64,000 nucleotides of DNA from NCBI GenBank assembly GCA_022560025.1, contig JAFISE010000018.1:230775-294774 (forward strand), written 5' to 3'. The first letter of the stretch is position 1; every line of letters begins with the position of its first letter. Source of the DNA: Stagonosporopsis chrysanthemi (taxonomy: Eukaryota; Ascomycota; Dothideomycetes; Pleosporales; Didymellaceae). The position numbers and the translations under genes were made by a program. Below the pieces are notes generated by a model. The model worked only from the letters and a program-made list of their open reading frames with translations, ran no database searches and was not told where the DNA came from. This document shows positions 1-11,000 of the stretch, piece after piece.

Positions 1-1
1 G

Positions 2-100
2 AGTCATGCTGCGGGTGTTTTTAGGCTGAGGAGGATTGCGAAGGAGGGTGAGAAGTTCAGGGGGAAGAGCATTGATCGTGTGGCTAAGGATGAGTTGTAG
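2..100 (+). CDS. 3' end of an unidentified protein ending in KDEL (partial)
   Basis: An open frame enters from the left edge in frame 2 and ends at TAG (98-100). The last 32 residues are rich in Lys, Arg and Glu and finish in VAKDEL. A C-terminal KDEL is the classical ER-lumen retrieval signal read by the Erd2 receptor. If the frame is real and the protein enters the secretory pathway, it would be a resident ER protein. The family cannot be recognised from so short a piece, and a chance open frame of this length is possible. The next gene (the kinase ending at 463) is on the other strand, so the two would be convergent, which fits a 3' end here. Confidence 0.35.
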   Translation, partial: SHAAGVFRLRRIAKEGEKFRGKSIDRVAKDEL

Positions 101-462
101 GAGTACGGCTTGGACGAATGCAAATTGGATGGAATGGGGGAGGTGGCTGTTTGTGGTTGGAACATATTGGCATCCATGCCTGTGGTGCATTGTAAATAGA
201 CGTACGGAAGTTTGTCTTGGTCTGAAGTCAAGATGCTCATATCAATGGCAATAACTCGATTCACATTCCAGAATATGCGCACAACGTGCTACGTCCATTC
301 ACCATGATCTGTGTTCGACTCTACATGCGAAGGAAAGGTGTCTCTAAGATATATTGCGTAGAACAAAGCTAAAGCCATACACAGCTCAAAGAATAGAATA
401 AGTAACAACAACTATCCGAAATCCACCGGCCTGAGGGTCAGGTCAACATTCTCATACTACGT
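101..462. other. Convergent 3' intergenic region
   Basis: This lies between the 3' end of the left-edge frame and the 3' end of the kinase gene. It probably holds both 3' UTRs. I see no further gene or structure. Confidence 0.4.
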
Positions 463-2208
463 TTAGTATCCCCATTCTCCAGCATCCAGCAAGCTCTGGC
501 TGGCCACAAAGCTGAACCCGCCAAAAGGATTACTATGCGCCTCGCTCAGGAAGTTCTTCGTGAGCACAGGACTCAGTGGCAAGTCAGTGAACTCCTGGTT
601 GAAGTTCTCAGCGAGTTCGGGGTCCGTAATGAGGGGTTGAATGGGCGGCTCGAGCTCGCGGGCCTGCAGGGCTTTCCAATTGATTTTGCGGAAGAATCGG
701 TGGTTCTTGATGGTCTGCAGGTCCTTTGCCATGTTAAAGCCAAGGCGCTTCTTCGGATCTTTGCGCAGCAGGCGGGTGAGTAGGTCCTTTGCGTCGGGGC
801 TGAGGTAGAAGGGCAGGGCCAGTTTTTGCTTGAGGATCTTTTCTTGGATTTTGGCGTTGTTGTTGCCGGTAAAGGGGGGTGAGCCGGTCAAGAGATCGAA
901 GCCTAATGCGCCCAGTGACCACCAGTCTACAGCTGCGCCGTACTCTTTGCCTTCGATGACTTCAGGGGCCATGTACTCGGGCGTGCCGAGAATGGAGCGG
1001 CAGGGGCTCTCGTCGTCGAGAGTGACTTTGCTCAGGCCGAAGTCAGTAAGGAGGAGGTGGCCTTCATGGTCGAGGAGGCAGTTTTCGGGCTTCAGGTCGC
1101 GGTAGATGACGCCCACTGTACGGTGCAGATGGTCGAGAGCAAGCACCATTTCGGCCATGTAGAAAGCCGCCACATCCTCTGAAAACATGCGCTCAGCCTC
1201 TAGGTGATGAAAGAGCTCGCCACCCTGTGCGTACTCAAGGATAAGGTAGAGCTTCTCATGGTCCTGGAAAGCGTAGTAAAAGTTGACGATGAATGGGTGC
1301 CTGTTGACGCTCTCAAGGATGTTTCGCTCCGTTTTGGTCTGCTCGATCAGTTTTTTATGTACTGTAATGGAGGCTTTCTTGAAGGTCTTTTGAGCAAAGA
1401 GGCGACCAGTGCTGAGCTGTCGGACCAGAAGCACTGTGCCGTAACTCCCCTTGCCAAGACACTTTATTGGCTCGAAGTCGTCAGCGCTCATCTTGCGCAT
1501 CACGTTATTGCCCAGCATGGTCGAGGTCTTCGACTGCGCATCAGCGCTAAAGTCCTCGTCCAGGGTGACTTCGTAGCTCTCCATCTCGGTGCGGTCGCTA
1601 TCACTGGTGCTGTCAAGTCCAGACATACTAGTGTTGCTTGACATGCCGGAAGCAACTTGCTTCGCAGGCGGACATTTTAAGGGCAAGTCCGCTCGAGTGC
1701 CAATGTTTAGGGCTTCGAGCTGAGCCTTGAGACTGCTGATGCCGCCCATAGAGGAGATAGGCCTAAGCGCTGGGCTGCTGGTAACGCTGGGCAAGCCAGA
1801 AACAGCTGGTCCTAGACGCGGCGTGGCAGCTGCAGAGAAGTCCGACTCCTCTCCTCCAGAGGTGACAGGGGTATGGAAACCACGAGCAACGTTGGCAGCT
1901 GGCACAAGGCCTTCCAAAGCCTTCTTTTTCTTTTTCTTGTTCTTCTGCGCCTTCTTCATGACCGCGTTGATGTCCAGCTTGTCCGGACCTTGCTGCTTGG
2001 TTTCCAAATTGGGTTGCATCGCGCGCTTGGGCAGTGGGGACGCAATTGTGATGGGTGGGGTCCCAACATGCAGGGGCACATTCGGCAAATCCATGTCCAT
2101 TTTGTCTGCCACAAAGACATCATCCACAGTCATGGTGGGCCCTGCGCCCTGTTGCGCACCCTTGTTTGCGACATGCGCATCGTCGTCGTCGAAGGTGAAG
2201 ATGCCCAT
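463..2208 (-). CDS. AGC-family serine/threonine kinase, S6K/Psk1-like
   Basis: Single-exon gene for 581 residues. A low-complexity N-terminal region (about 1-243, with a Lys run near 86-96) precedes a complete kinase domain (about 245-515): glycine loop GKGSYGTV, catalytic YRDLKPEN, DFG as TDFGLSK, and APE in GTPEYMAPE. An AGC tail follows, with a turn-like motif DLPLSPV and the hydrophobic motif FGGFSF. This matches the S6K-like branch of fungal AGC kinases (S. pombe Psk1, S. cerevisiae Ypk3), which act below TORC1 on ribosomal protein S6. The short acidic start MGIFTFDDDD supports the chosen ATG. One oddity is that the activation loop reads SILGTPEY, so the usual PDK1-site Thr is Ser and the following Cys is Leu. 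Family assignment is firm; orthology to Psk1/Ypk3 is inferred. Confidence 0.9.
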   Translation of the reverse strand: MGIFTFDDDDAHVANKGAQQGAGPTMTVDDVFVADKMDMDLPNVPLHVGTPPITIASPLPKRAMQPNLETKQQGPDKLDINAVMKKAQKNKKKKKKALEGLVPAANVARGFHTPVTSGGEESDFSAAATPRLGPAVSGLPSVTSSPALRPISSMGGISSLKAQLEALNIGTRADLPLKCPPAKQVASGMSSNTSMSGLDSTSDSDRTEMESYEVTLDEDFSADAQSKTSTMLGNNVMRKMSADDFEPIKCLGKGSYGTVLLVRQLSTGRLFAQKTFKKASITVHKKLIEQTKTERNILESVNRHPFIVNFYYAFQDHEKLYLILEYAQGGELFHHLEAERMFSEDVAAFYMAEMVLALDHLHRTVGVIYRDLKPENCLLDHEGHLLLTDFGLSKVTLDDESPCRSILGTPEYMAPEVIEGKEYGAAVDWWSLGALGFDLLTGSPPFTGNNNAKIQEKILKQKLALPFYLSPDAKDLLTRLLRKDPKKRLGFNMAKDLQTIKNHRFFRKINWKALQARELEPPIQPLITDPELAENFNQEFTDLPLSPVLTKNFLSEAHSNPFGGFSFVASQSLLDAGEWGY

Positions 2209-4148
2209 GTGTGTGACGGTTCTTCGGTAAAAGAGCAGTTGCTTTGGTAGAATAAAGTGCGTGTTGATTTTAGGCAGTCTGCATCAGCGCGCGCAAACCC
2301 GAAGCGCTCGGTATATTGCGCACAGCCAACTCCAAACTAGGCTGGGCCAAAATTACCGTCCACCTCTCACGGTGGACCCTCCTCCCCTAGACAGCGGGGA
2401 ATCAGGGCGGCGAAAGAGGCGTCGGTCTTGTTCAGTCCGCTGGTCGAGGCCGTATATGGGAACGAGGGGCCAGTCAGGGTGAGCTGGGCAATCGAGAGAG
2501 AAACGGTCGCGTCTGGAGAAGCAGAGCCCATAGATGGTCGTTCTGAGGATAGCGTAGGGTCGATAGTGTGCGCCAGGTGTCTATTCCTGGCCGTTGTTGT
2601 TTGTGTCTGTGGTGTCAGGGTGCGTTTGAAGGTGAGGGAAGGAACGGCGCCATCAGCAGAGGGAGCTGATCGCTGGCCTTAGCGCGCCAAGCGGCCATTT
2701 TTCATGTGAAGAAGCGGCTACATTCTCTCCCCAGACTTCATCTCCACATTTATTGCAGCCGAGACCATGCGCTTTCATGCCTTGCTTCAGCATCGCACAT
2801 CCTTCGTGCACCTGACATTTACTTTTCCCTATTGCAAAGATCTGCATATTGGCAGAGATGACCGCAGGCTGCGCAGCAATCGCATGTCTCGAGCTTTGGG
2901 CAAGGTCTCACACATGACGCATTGATTGGATCACAATATCCAAAGGAGAAACCAAGTCTCGGAGTCTCCCTCTAGCCGTCGAGCACCCACACGTGCGTCG
3001 TGCGCAAGCCTGGAACGCTGCACGGCAATCTACTTTTCGTATGCGCTTCGGCTCAAGGCAGCCGTGCAGCAACCTTCCTCCTTTGACTCCCGGCGCGATA
3101 GTCTGGCAATATCGAGCGGAATAAAGGGGGTATATCCCAGACCTGGCTACCAGGTGCAAACTTGGTCAGGGACGTGAAACAGTGCTCGGGCTACGTTCTA
3201 CCTCCTGAGCAAAGTCTATCCGAAGCATGCGTGTGCGTCGATGAGTCGCACATGCAGGGTCGTGCAAGGAAGCAGAGCCTCAATTGAAGAATGTCAAATC
3301 AGACATGTGGTACGCCGACTTGTGAGCTGACGTCTAGCGAAGACAACAACTCAGCTTGCGCAGAGACAGATTATTATCAGCTGAGTAATTTTGTCTTGCG
3401 GCTCAAGTCACAGGGCACCACCCTGCACGTTTATGGTCTGTTGCACAGACTGGAGAGAGTATTCCTGGAGTACAAGTCCGGGCTACCTTTTACCCAGATG
3501 AAGTCTGACTTGAACGAACCTGCTGAGGTAGACTTGGATTTAGTCTGGACGCAGGACTGTTGTTAGTCGTAATTAATGCCCTTCTGTTTTTGGTGAGGAA
3601 GCGGATGCCGGCAGCGCTCCGGACCTCGACTGTGACCAGACAGTCAAACGTGAATTTGCGTCTGGGACTATCGATAATATATAGCCGTTGCAATTCTCAC
3701 ACTGTAAGAGGCTGTGACGTAAAGCGGTATTGCTGTGCGCTCGTCTCACGTAGCGAAAGAAACAATGCCCGCCAACGTTCTTCACAGGATGTAGTCAGGG
3801 GGTGCGTAAACCACATCAACGCATTGCTGGTCGCTTATAAAGAAGAATGTAGCCCGTGCGTACGCAGACCAGCGCTGGAGCACCTTTTTCGAGCTGTGCA
3901 CGCAACGAGAGGCGCCGCCATGTGTTGAAGTCTGCAAGTGATATTGGGCGACAGCTGATTCGTGCGAATCACTCTCTTGGCACTGCGAATTCTCTGCACA
4001 CCAAGACAGTACAAACGCGGGAGATGCAGTGAAGTATGAAGACAGATCCGCGTTGCCTAGAGAGATATTGATAACTATATAATTTATGTTAGACGGCGAA
4101 TCTTCACAAGTCAATCCAGCATAGCTGGAGTCCTTGGTTCAGCAATGA
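2209..4148. other. Intergenic region upstream of the kinase
   Basis: About 1.9 kb contains only short unrelated open frames. The right part leads into the tRNA-Thr gene. No gene, repeat or RNA could be supported. The left end must hold the kinase promoter and 5' UTR. Confidence 0.4.
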
Positions 4149-4236
4149 GCCCTCTTGGCTTAGTGGTAAAGCGTATCACTAGTATTACTTCGGTATGCAC
4201 ATGATAAGATCGCTAGTTCGATTCTGGCAGAGGGCA
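4149..4236 (+). tRNA. tRNA-Thr(AGT) with a 16-nt intron
   Basis: A full cloverleaf can be folded. The acceptor stem GCCCTCT/AGAGGGC pairs perfectly. The D-arm is GCTT/AAGC with loop AGTGGTA. The anticodon stem is TATCA/TGATA. The T-arm is GCTAG/CTGGC with loop TTCGATT, and the discriminator is A. The anticodon AGT (4181-4183) reads Thr ACU/ACC codons after A34 modification. A 16-nt intron (4185-4200) sits at the canonical position after base 37, where the tRNA splicing endonuclease cuts. The A box (TGGCTTAGTGG, 4156-4166) and B box (AGTTCGATTCT) are intact. Confidence 0.93.
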
Positions 4237-4243
4237 TTTTTTT
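4237..4243 (+). terminator. Pol III T-run terminator of tRNA-Thr
   Basis: Seven consecutive T residues begin directly after the discriminator base. This is the standard RNA polymerase III termination signal. Confidence 0.85.
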
Positions 4244-5451
4244 GCTGATTCGAAGCTGTTTTGCAATTGCAACGTAATGCTGTTGAAGCCGCTGTGGTGT
4301 TTGAAGAAGCTCAATTGTTTTGGCTGATCAGGTTTATATGATGCCCTAACTTGATCTTCGATACAAATGAAGTAGCAAACCAACGACTAGTCGCGCTCGA
4401 AGCAGTCGATGTGGTGCTGGTCGTGGTCAGGTCGGGCAACCAGAGCTGGCTTGCCTGGCTAAAGGCGTCGATGTATGTTTCGAACAGCACGAAGCATGTT
4501 TTAAACAGCACAATGCAGACAATGAACAGGCTGGCTAACAGCAAGATGTGTCTGAAGAGGCTAATGTTGTTGTGGTGGTAGCAGTCAAGGCTGGCATGTA
4601 GGGTTAGGTGCAGGTGCAAGTAGGGATAAATATCATAAGATGTTGGCTGGTAATGGTTTGGGGACCCTTAGACATGAGCTCTAGTAGTAGCTGTAGGAGG
4701 TAGGCCGCTTAGGACCAGGAATTCCGAATACAAAATACAAGGTTCTAGAGCGGTCAGCTGGTGTTGGGACAAATTGGGACACTCGGACATGGACGTGCAT
4801 TCTCGGGACATTCTGGCTCTCGCGCCTATGTGCCTGCTATCTATCTCCCTTAGCACATCTATTAACTGGACTTTGTCGCAACAGCCTGCCTCCATATACG
4901 TCAGAAGAAACCAACATGGCCGTTCATGAGACCACGAAAAAACTCGTTTTTTTTGGCCGATCGAATTTACATGATGCCCTCACTCAATCTTCAGTGCGCG
5001 CTACAGCTACTATGGGATACAATTTAGATTGAGCTTTAACAGCCCAAAGAATAGAGGGTATTAAAGGCTACATGTCTGTGCAGAGAGATTTCCTGAATTT
5101 ATTGTAGGAGTTGAAGCCAACTTAAGGGTCTATTGCTCCCCAAGCGATCGCTTAACAGGAACGAGCTTCTTCATATTTGACCTGAGGTGATGTACATACC
5201 AGCAAGTGCACGCTATCAACCATCTCAAGACATCCTGTACAACAAGGTGTCAAGTTTGGCCGTTTTCACCTGGTCTCTTCTTCATACAACGTCAAATCAT
5301 TGCACAGAGTCATCATTAGATAAAATGTCATATATATTCCAAAAGCCTATATACTCATTGTGCTACATCGCTTGCTTTGTACAAGAACGTCAACGCTTGA
5401 CGCTACTTCAACTTTTATACAGCCCAACCGCCAACTCTCGCTCACCACCGC
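4244..5451. other. Intergenic region with a diverged 42-bp direct repeat
   Basis: No gene is supported. Two similar stretches at about 4318-4360 and 4951-4993 share the core ATGATGCCCT with matching flanks (TTTTGGCTGATC versus TTTTGGCCGATC; both end in ATCTTC). They could be remnants of a small mobile element beside the tRNA, but no terminal repeats or coding remnant could be traced. Confidence 0.35.
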
Positions 5452-7669
5452 TTAGGAGCAGGTACCAAAGCCGGTCTGGCAGCCGGTACCGCAGTGGTCG
5501 GTGGAAGCGCCGCACCATCCGTATTGACTGCAGCACTTGCCGAATGTGGAGCCCTGGCAGGTGAATCCAGACGTTCCGGCGCAGGTTCCATCAGTGGAAA
5601 CCTTCTTAACAGCAGCGGAGGTGGCAGCAGCCGCGGCGGAAGTCGCCTTGGTGGTGGGAGTGGCAGCCTTGGAGACAGAGGCGCCAGCCGCGCCACTGCA
5701 TGTGCCGAAGCCGGTCTGGCAGCCGGTACCGCAGTGGTCGGTGGTCGATCCGCAATATCCGTATTGACTGCAGCAGTTGCCGAATGTGGAGCCCTGGCAG
5801 GTCTGCTTGCCGGTTCCGGCGCACATGCCATCTGTAGAAACCTTGGAGGCGGTGGTGGCAGTAGGAGCAGCCGATGTCTTCGCAGTAGAAGTGGCGGGCT
5901 TTGCGGTGCTGGTGGCTGCCTTGGTAGAAGAAACTGCGCCGTTGCCACCGCAGTTACCGAAGCCAGACTGGCAGCCAGTTCCGCAGTGATCGGTGGTGCT
6001 TCCGCACCATCCGTATTGACTGCAGCAGTTTCCGAAAGTAGAGCCAAGGCAAGTAGTTCCGGCGGTGGAACCGCAGGCGCCGTCGGTGGAAACCTTGTTT
6101 GTTCCAGTAGGAGCAGCAGCAGTCGAGGTCTTGGCGGTGGTAGGCTAATAGCGATGTTAGATGAGTCCAAAAGCCAAACAGTGAGTCGGAGCGAGCCACC
6201 AAACAGCAACAGCGAATAAGGAGTGGGAACCACTTCTTGAAGGAAGTGGTCTTATCGTTTTGTCGATAATTTCGAGTCAGACGATGCCGTGCCTGATACG
6301 GGGCTCTTGGGCTTGACGACTGATCGAGTCAAGCCCAGGCCATCGGTCTCAGTGGGATCACTTTCGCATATCAGTTTCCTTCTCAAGCTGACGCTTGAAT
6401 GACAATGCTGGACGCAATGACAACAGGAACCTTAGGAAAGATGCTCAAGAGAAGTGGAACGAGATGTGAGACGACTCGCGAAATGTCTGTACAGTGCAAA
6501 ATCACAAACTTACCTGAGTAGAGCCAGCGCCGTCAGCAGCGCGGTACCAGTTGGCCGCGGGGTCACCAAGGCACTCGCCAACGGTGACAGCCTTGTAGCC
6601 GAGACCAGTGAGAGTAGACAGCATGTAATCAGTCAGATTGTAGACGGTCTGGTAGTGAATGTCGTGGCCAATAGCCAACCACTCAGAGGTGGCAGCAGAG
6701 GCACCGTTGGCTGTGATGTTGCCCTTGAAGTTGTTCTTGGAGTTCTGGATCTTGCTGGCATCGTCCTGGTTGTAGTCGTCGGTGTCAACGTCGAAGTAAG
6801 TGACGTGGTAACCGAGATCAGCCATGTCCTGCTCGCAGCCAGACTCAGCTGTGCAGCTGGAGTAAGGAGGGCGCATGTAGGTGGGGATCTTGCCGATGAT
6901 GTTGCGAAGAGCCATCTCGTTCTTCCACATCTGGTTCTTGCGGTCGATGGAAGAGACAGCGCTCAGGTCCAAGTGAGTCCAGGTGTGGGACGCGATGTGG
7001 TGGCCCTCAGACTCCATGCGCTTGATGACGCTGGAGAACTCAGGGGTGGTATCGATTTCGCCCTTGTTGATGTTGTTGCCAGTGATGAAGAAAGTAGCCT
7101 TGGCGTTGTATGTCTTGAAGACATCAAGGACGTGGGTCGTGTAGTCCTTTTGCGGGCCATCGTCGTATGTCAGAGCAACTGTGCCAGGAGTGACGCAGTT
7201 GTAGATTCCAGCGCCACCGTAGGCGACGGAGCCAACCTTGGTGCGGGCAATCGACGAGGTGTTGGTTCCGGCGGGGGTGATGTTCTCGGGGCAGCCGGGG
7301 CCGTGCTCGTAGTCACAGCCGGGGGAGTAGCAGTAGTCATCCTCGGTACCGCAGTCTTTTTCCTTGTCAGTTCGTGGACTTGGTGAATTGAGCGTGGAGG
7401 AACATACATCCAGCACCAGAGCAGCACTGCCCGGCGGGGCAGTTGCCAACGCCAGCACCACACTGACGGTCATCCTGACGAGCAGCCAGGCGGTTGTCGT
7501 GAGCGTGGGCAGTCTTGACCTCAGCAATGCGAGCCTCAAGGTTGGCGAGCAAGTCACGGGACTTGAGGTCACGCATGTTGATACCAGCAATCTTGGGCAG
7601 TCCCATACCGCTGTGGGCACTGACAAACGGGGCGATGGCCGCAACGGCGGCGAGTGTGGAGAAATGCAT
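5452..7669 (-). CDS. Secreted chitin deacetylase with CBM18 modules
   Basis: Three exons (7669-7408, 7355-6514, 6144-5452) give 598 residues. It removes acetyl groups from chitin to yield chitosan in the cell wall or apoplast. There is a signal peptide (MHFSTLAAVAAIAPFVSA), then one CBM18-like Cys-rich module near 75-115 that spans intron 1. The polysaccharide deacetylase (CE4) domain follows with motifs TYDDGP, HTWTHL, RPPY, DVDTDD and IGHDIH. Exon 3 carries three Cys-rich CBM18 chitin-binding modules (each with CCSQYGxCG...HCGTGCQ) joined by Ala/Thr/Ser-rich linkers. Intron 1 is 52 nt; intron 2 is 369 nt, very long for this window. Reading into intron 2 gives only VSL and a stop, so a shorter catalytic form without the array is possible. 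Catalytic assignment is firm; the exon 2/3 junction (CAG|GTAAGT ... TTAG|CCT) keeps frame but is inferred. Confidence 0.88.
6145..6513 (-). other. Long intron of the chitin deacetylase gene with two hairpins
   Basis: This 369-nt interval separates the catalytic exon from the exon carrying three CBM18 modules. It holds two strong inverted repeats: 8 bp with a 6-nt loop (6229-6250), and 12 bp including one GU with a 10-nt loop (6306-6339, stem core GGGCTTGAC/GTCAAGCCC). Other introns in the window are mostly 45-110 nt. Confidence 0.6.
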
Positions 7670-10113
7670 GTTGTTGAAGGTTTGAGTTCGTATTACGGAA
7701 TTACTAGTGATGGTTGGGAAGTGGGTTCAAGGAAGCGAGTGACAAGTGTGAGCCAGTAAAGACTTCACGACTGGATGGTCCTGAAGGGAGAATGAGAGGC
7801 GAACCGCGAATAAAAGCGGCCGTGATTAAGGCTTCGAAGGAGAAGGTGAAGAGTGGCACACCAGACGAAAGGGACTCTCTGTTTATGAAGGGACGCAAGA
7901 TCGCCCGCCAGCGACACACCCCTGCACCAAAGTTACTAAACTTGACGACGGCGCACCGAAGCATGCCTCGCCAAGAGCCGGTTAGACCCAAGATAGTTCA
8001 AGCCTTGTGTCGCGGATATCCCTGGAGGCTCTTGCACTATCGGGCTCGCTTCACACGCCCAGGGCCGTCATTGGCCTGGATAGCGTGCGATGCAGGAACA
8101 TGGAGTCAACGACTCAACTGCAACCCCACTGGGAGGATACCCAAGGGGCACGGTGTTGAAATTGAACATCGTATCTGGGGCGCCTTGAAGCAGTGCGCTG
8201 CTCTGCACGCTCGTCTGGGTGCAGATTTCATCTGTCCAGTGCGGAACAGATCGCTGATGTGTTTTCTGGGTGGCCTCAAACAGTGGTGGCTTCACCGGCT
8301 GAAGACGAACTGCTGCCGTTTATGGAGGGCCCTTGGCAGCACTGGCCCGCTGTCGTTCTTGGGCGATGCATCATGACTCCGCTCAGGCTCAGGCTGTCTG
8401 CAGCTGCCATGGCCTGCTGTGGACGCCTGGCGCATGGCGAGTGCAACAATGTCGTGCGGATTGCATATGCCAGCCTGCGAATCCGGCGCTGGTGGCTCAA
8501 CGCGATACTTGGCCGCCACATTGGCAGCCGCTGCCGAGCAGTCCAGCGAAGGAGGCGCCGTCCTTACGAAGAGCTTGTTGAAAACAAGGAGAGGGGACCC
8601 ACCCGCTCTCAGTTTGCCGAGTTCGATGCCATCATCCGCACGCATCTAACTATAGACTGTTCGAAGCTCTCCGTTTCAGGGGCGCTGGGCGCATGAAGAT
8701 TCTTCCCTCATAGCAAAAGCAGCATCGACCCCACGGCAATCTTGATCCATTCATCCTTGTACCCGGCCTGTTTGGAACCTGGGCCGATAAAAGTGGATCC
8801 GCTGGGACTGCGTCGCCAAGAATACGCTCTCTTCGGGATACTGACTCTGTGGAGCCAACAACGTGTGCCGAGACGCGAAGCTCATCTTGTCTACCGGCAT
8901 GCCCGCGTCACTGTCTCAAATATCGATACTCATGGGTTTCTCATAACGGCCATCTACTCCGAAAATCGCCGCCGTAAGGGTTGCCAGATGCGCCAGGCAA
9001 AAGGAGCATTCAATACTTTGCTCCGCAGCATGCATAGCGATAGTGCAGAAAAAAATCTCGTATCCTCGTCCGGTAAGAGAAGCGTGCAGCTAGCCAGTTA
9101 GTGCCAGGCACACCACACGTCGAGCATTCCACAGAGGCGTAGGATTGCAGCAACGGGTCGGGTATAACGCGCGAAATCAAATCCGAGATCGACTGGACCG
9201 CTCTCGAGACGAAGCCAGTTGTGAGGTGTTCTCTAAACGGCCCGCGATCATCAGCCCTAATCACTGCACGACAACCCTGCCAACGTCGTGATGAGCAAAT
9301 TGGCAACGCTTAGTTTAGCGGCTGAGCCTGCCGTTCTATGATGACTAGTGAAAGTTCTGATCGAAAGATGCCATGACAAAACGACGACCGTTCGCGCATT
9401 CAACATGACTCTGTCTCACTCGGCCACGTTCTTTGCAGCCACTGTAACGGGAGATGAACGTGGCATCTCCAAGACCGCTGTTCCGAGCAGAGGAGCAATG
9501 AGTCGTGCCCCTTACGGATCCCACGCCGATGTCTGCCTTGGACGCCTCTATCAACGTGACACCACCGCCTGCCGTGCAAAAATACGTCAGCTCCATGTTG
9601 CACCGCATGCCGGTCGCAATAGCTCGTTGTTAGCATGAGGTAACATCCACACTCCAACGACTCTCCGCGGACCTTCTGGAAGAGGTGGAGATGCCCACAC
9701 AAAAAGGCACGCTCTTCAGCACAAGGACGCTTTCGCCGATGCCCTAGCACGTGCCTAGCAGCATGCGATGAGCCCATCATCTGCGCTGATCAACGCCGCG
9801 CTGATCAACATCTCACATCACCGGGAGGTAAAAAAACTCAAATCCGCAACTCCGTCATCCACGCGCAGCAAACATGGCCATCCAATTACCACCCTCGTGG
9901 CCCTCACAAACGATCATCAGCGTGCTATCCCAGGCGGCGGATCATCCGCAGCGGCCCGCTGTGATCTCACCTCGCTTACCACTGCGGCATTTGCTCTGGG
10001 CTCGTCTGGGCAAGTCAGCACAGCACGTCTCTGTGCAGTGCAGTCCAAGACTCGACTGTGCCCAAGCCTGACCGCCAGCCATGCACATCATGACAGTACC
10101 AAGACGACAACGA

Positions 10114-10140
10114 CAACAACAACAACAACAACAACAACAA
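10114..10140. repeat. (CAA)9 microsatellite
   Basis: Nine perfect CAA units, preceded by imperfect units (GACGACAACGA). Confidence 0.9.
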
Positions 10141-10960
10141 CCCATCTGCCCAGCCTGTGTACCACCCAGTCTGTACAGCGTGCAACACACGCCGATCCAC
10201 CGCACGAGGCGCCCCCAACACGCCTCCGTGCTACCTCGCGTAGGGAAGGCACGCGTACCTGCCTCCAACGACCTCCCGCCCCTCCTTCCCAATACCGCGG
10301 GCTTTGCTAATGTACACTCTCCCCCCTTCTGTTGCTCTACATATGCACAGTAAGTGCACTGCGAACCCCACCATCCCCGCCCCTTTGCATCAGCGCCGTA
10401 CGCGCAGTCTCGGCCAAGCTGGCCGCGTGGCAGAGTGTATGACGAGGCTGAGATGTGGTGGCGCCTCTTAATCTTTTGTTTCTGTGGGCATGCTCGGCCA
10501 AGGCTCCAAGATGGTTGTGCGGTTGGTCTTGTGCACGGGGTGTGAGGGGGGAGGACGTATCATGCGTGATGATTAGGGTAGAGGTCGAGGTCGAGGTGGG
10601 TAGGTGAGGTCGTTGCGATCACGCATCACGAAGCCCGGGATGAGGATGCCCGGGCGGCGGGATTGTGGGTGCCGCTTTTGGCAGGTGAGGTTGCTTGTGG
10701 CTTGGCTGGGCTGGGAAAGAGATGGTCGTGATGGACGGTGTAGACGTGCGCATGTGTGCTGCGATTGTTGTGCGTGACAAGAATGAACAAGTAAGTATCT
10801 CGCGTGTGCAGACTCACTTGTCCTACGAAAGTGTACGTATGTATCCACAGGCTCGGAGCAACAAAAGCCCCTGAGATGACAACAAACTCGCGCCTGAGCG
10901 TATCCATTTTTTTCCTTTAAAAAAACCCCTCAGATCAAAAATCGTCCTGCAACCTGACTT

Positions 10961-10986
10961 CTCTCTCTCTCTCTCTTTCTCTCTCT
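10961..10986. repeat. (CT)n microsatellite
   Basis: CT dinucleotide run with one interruption, just beyond the stop codon of the PLC-like gene. Confidence 0.85.
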
Positions 10987-11000
10987 GGATTCTCCACCGC

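Larger units (their letters stand above)
7670..11000. other. 3.3 kb region without a recognisable gene
   Basis: Open frames here are short, lack family resemblance and mostly lack good starts. The left end is the chitin deacetylase promoter. The right end is 3' to the PLC-like gene. It contains two microsatellites, listed separately. A small species-specific gene cannot be excluded, for example an ATG frame at 9768-10310 whose poly-Thr run is just the CAA repeat. Confidence 0.4.

Noticed and set aside
4311..4619. Minus-strand frame with a hydrophobic segment
   Set aside because: There is no ATG at the start (TTG only), the product is low-complexity, and it overlaps the diverged repeat. It was not judged a gene.
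6145..6233. A separate small secreted CBM18 protein starting at ATG 6233
   Set aside because: The frame from that ATG is not the CBM18 frame, and the space is too short for a normal intron to link them. The CBM18 exon joins the deacetylase in frame instead.
8193..8696. 167-codon plus-strand frame
   Set aside because: It starts at GTG, has an odd composition and overlaps other frames of equal length. There is no evidence of coding.
9768..10310. 180-codon ATG frame with a poly-Thr run
   Set aside because: The Thr run is the CAA microsatellite read in one frame. The rest lacks family resemblance or a supporting neighbour.
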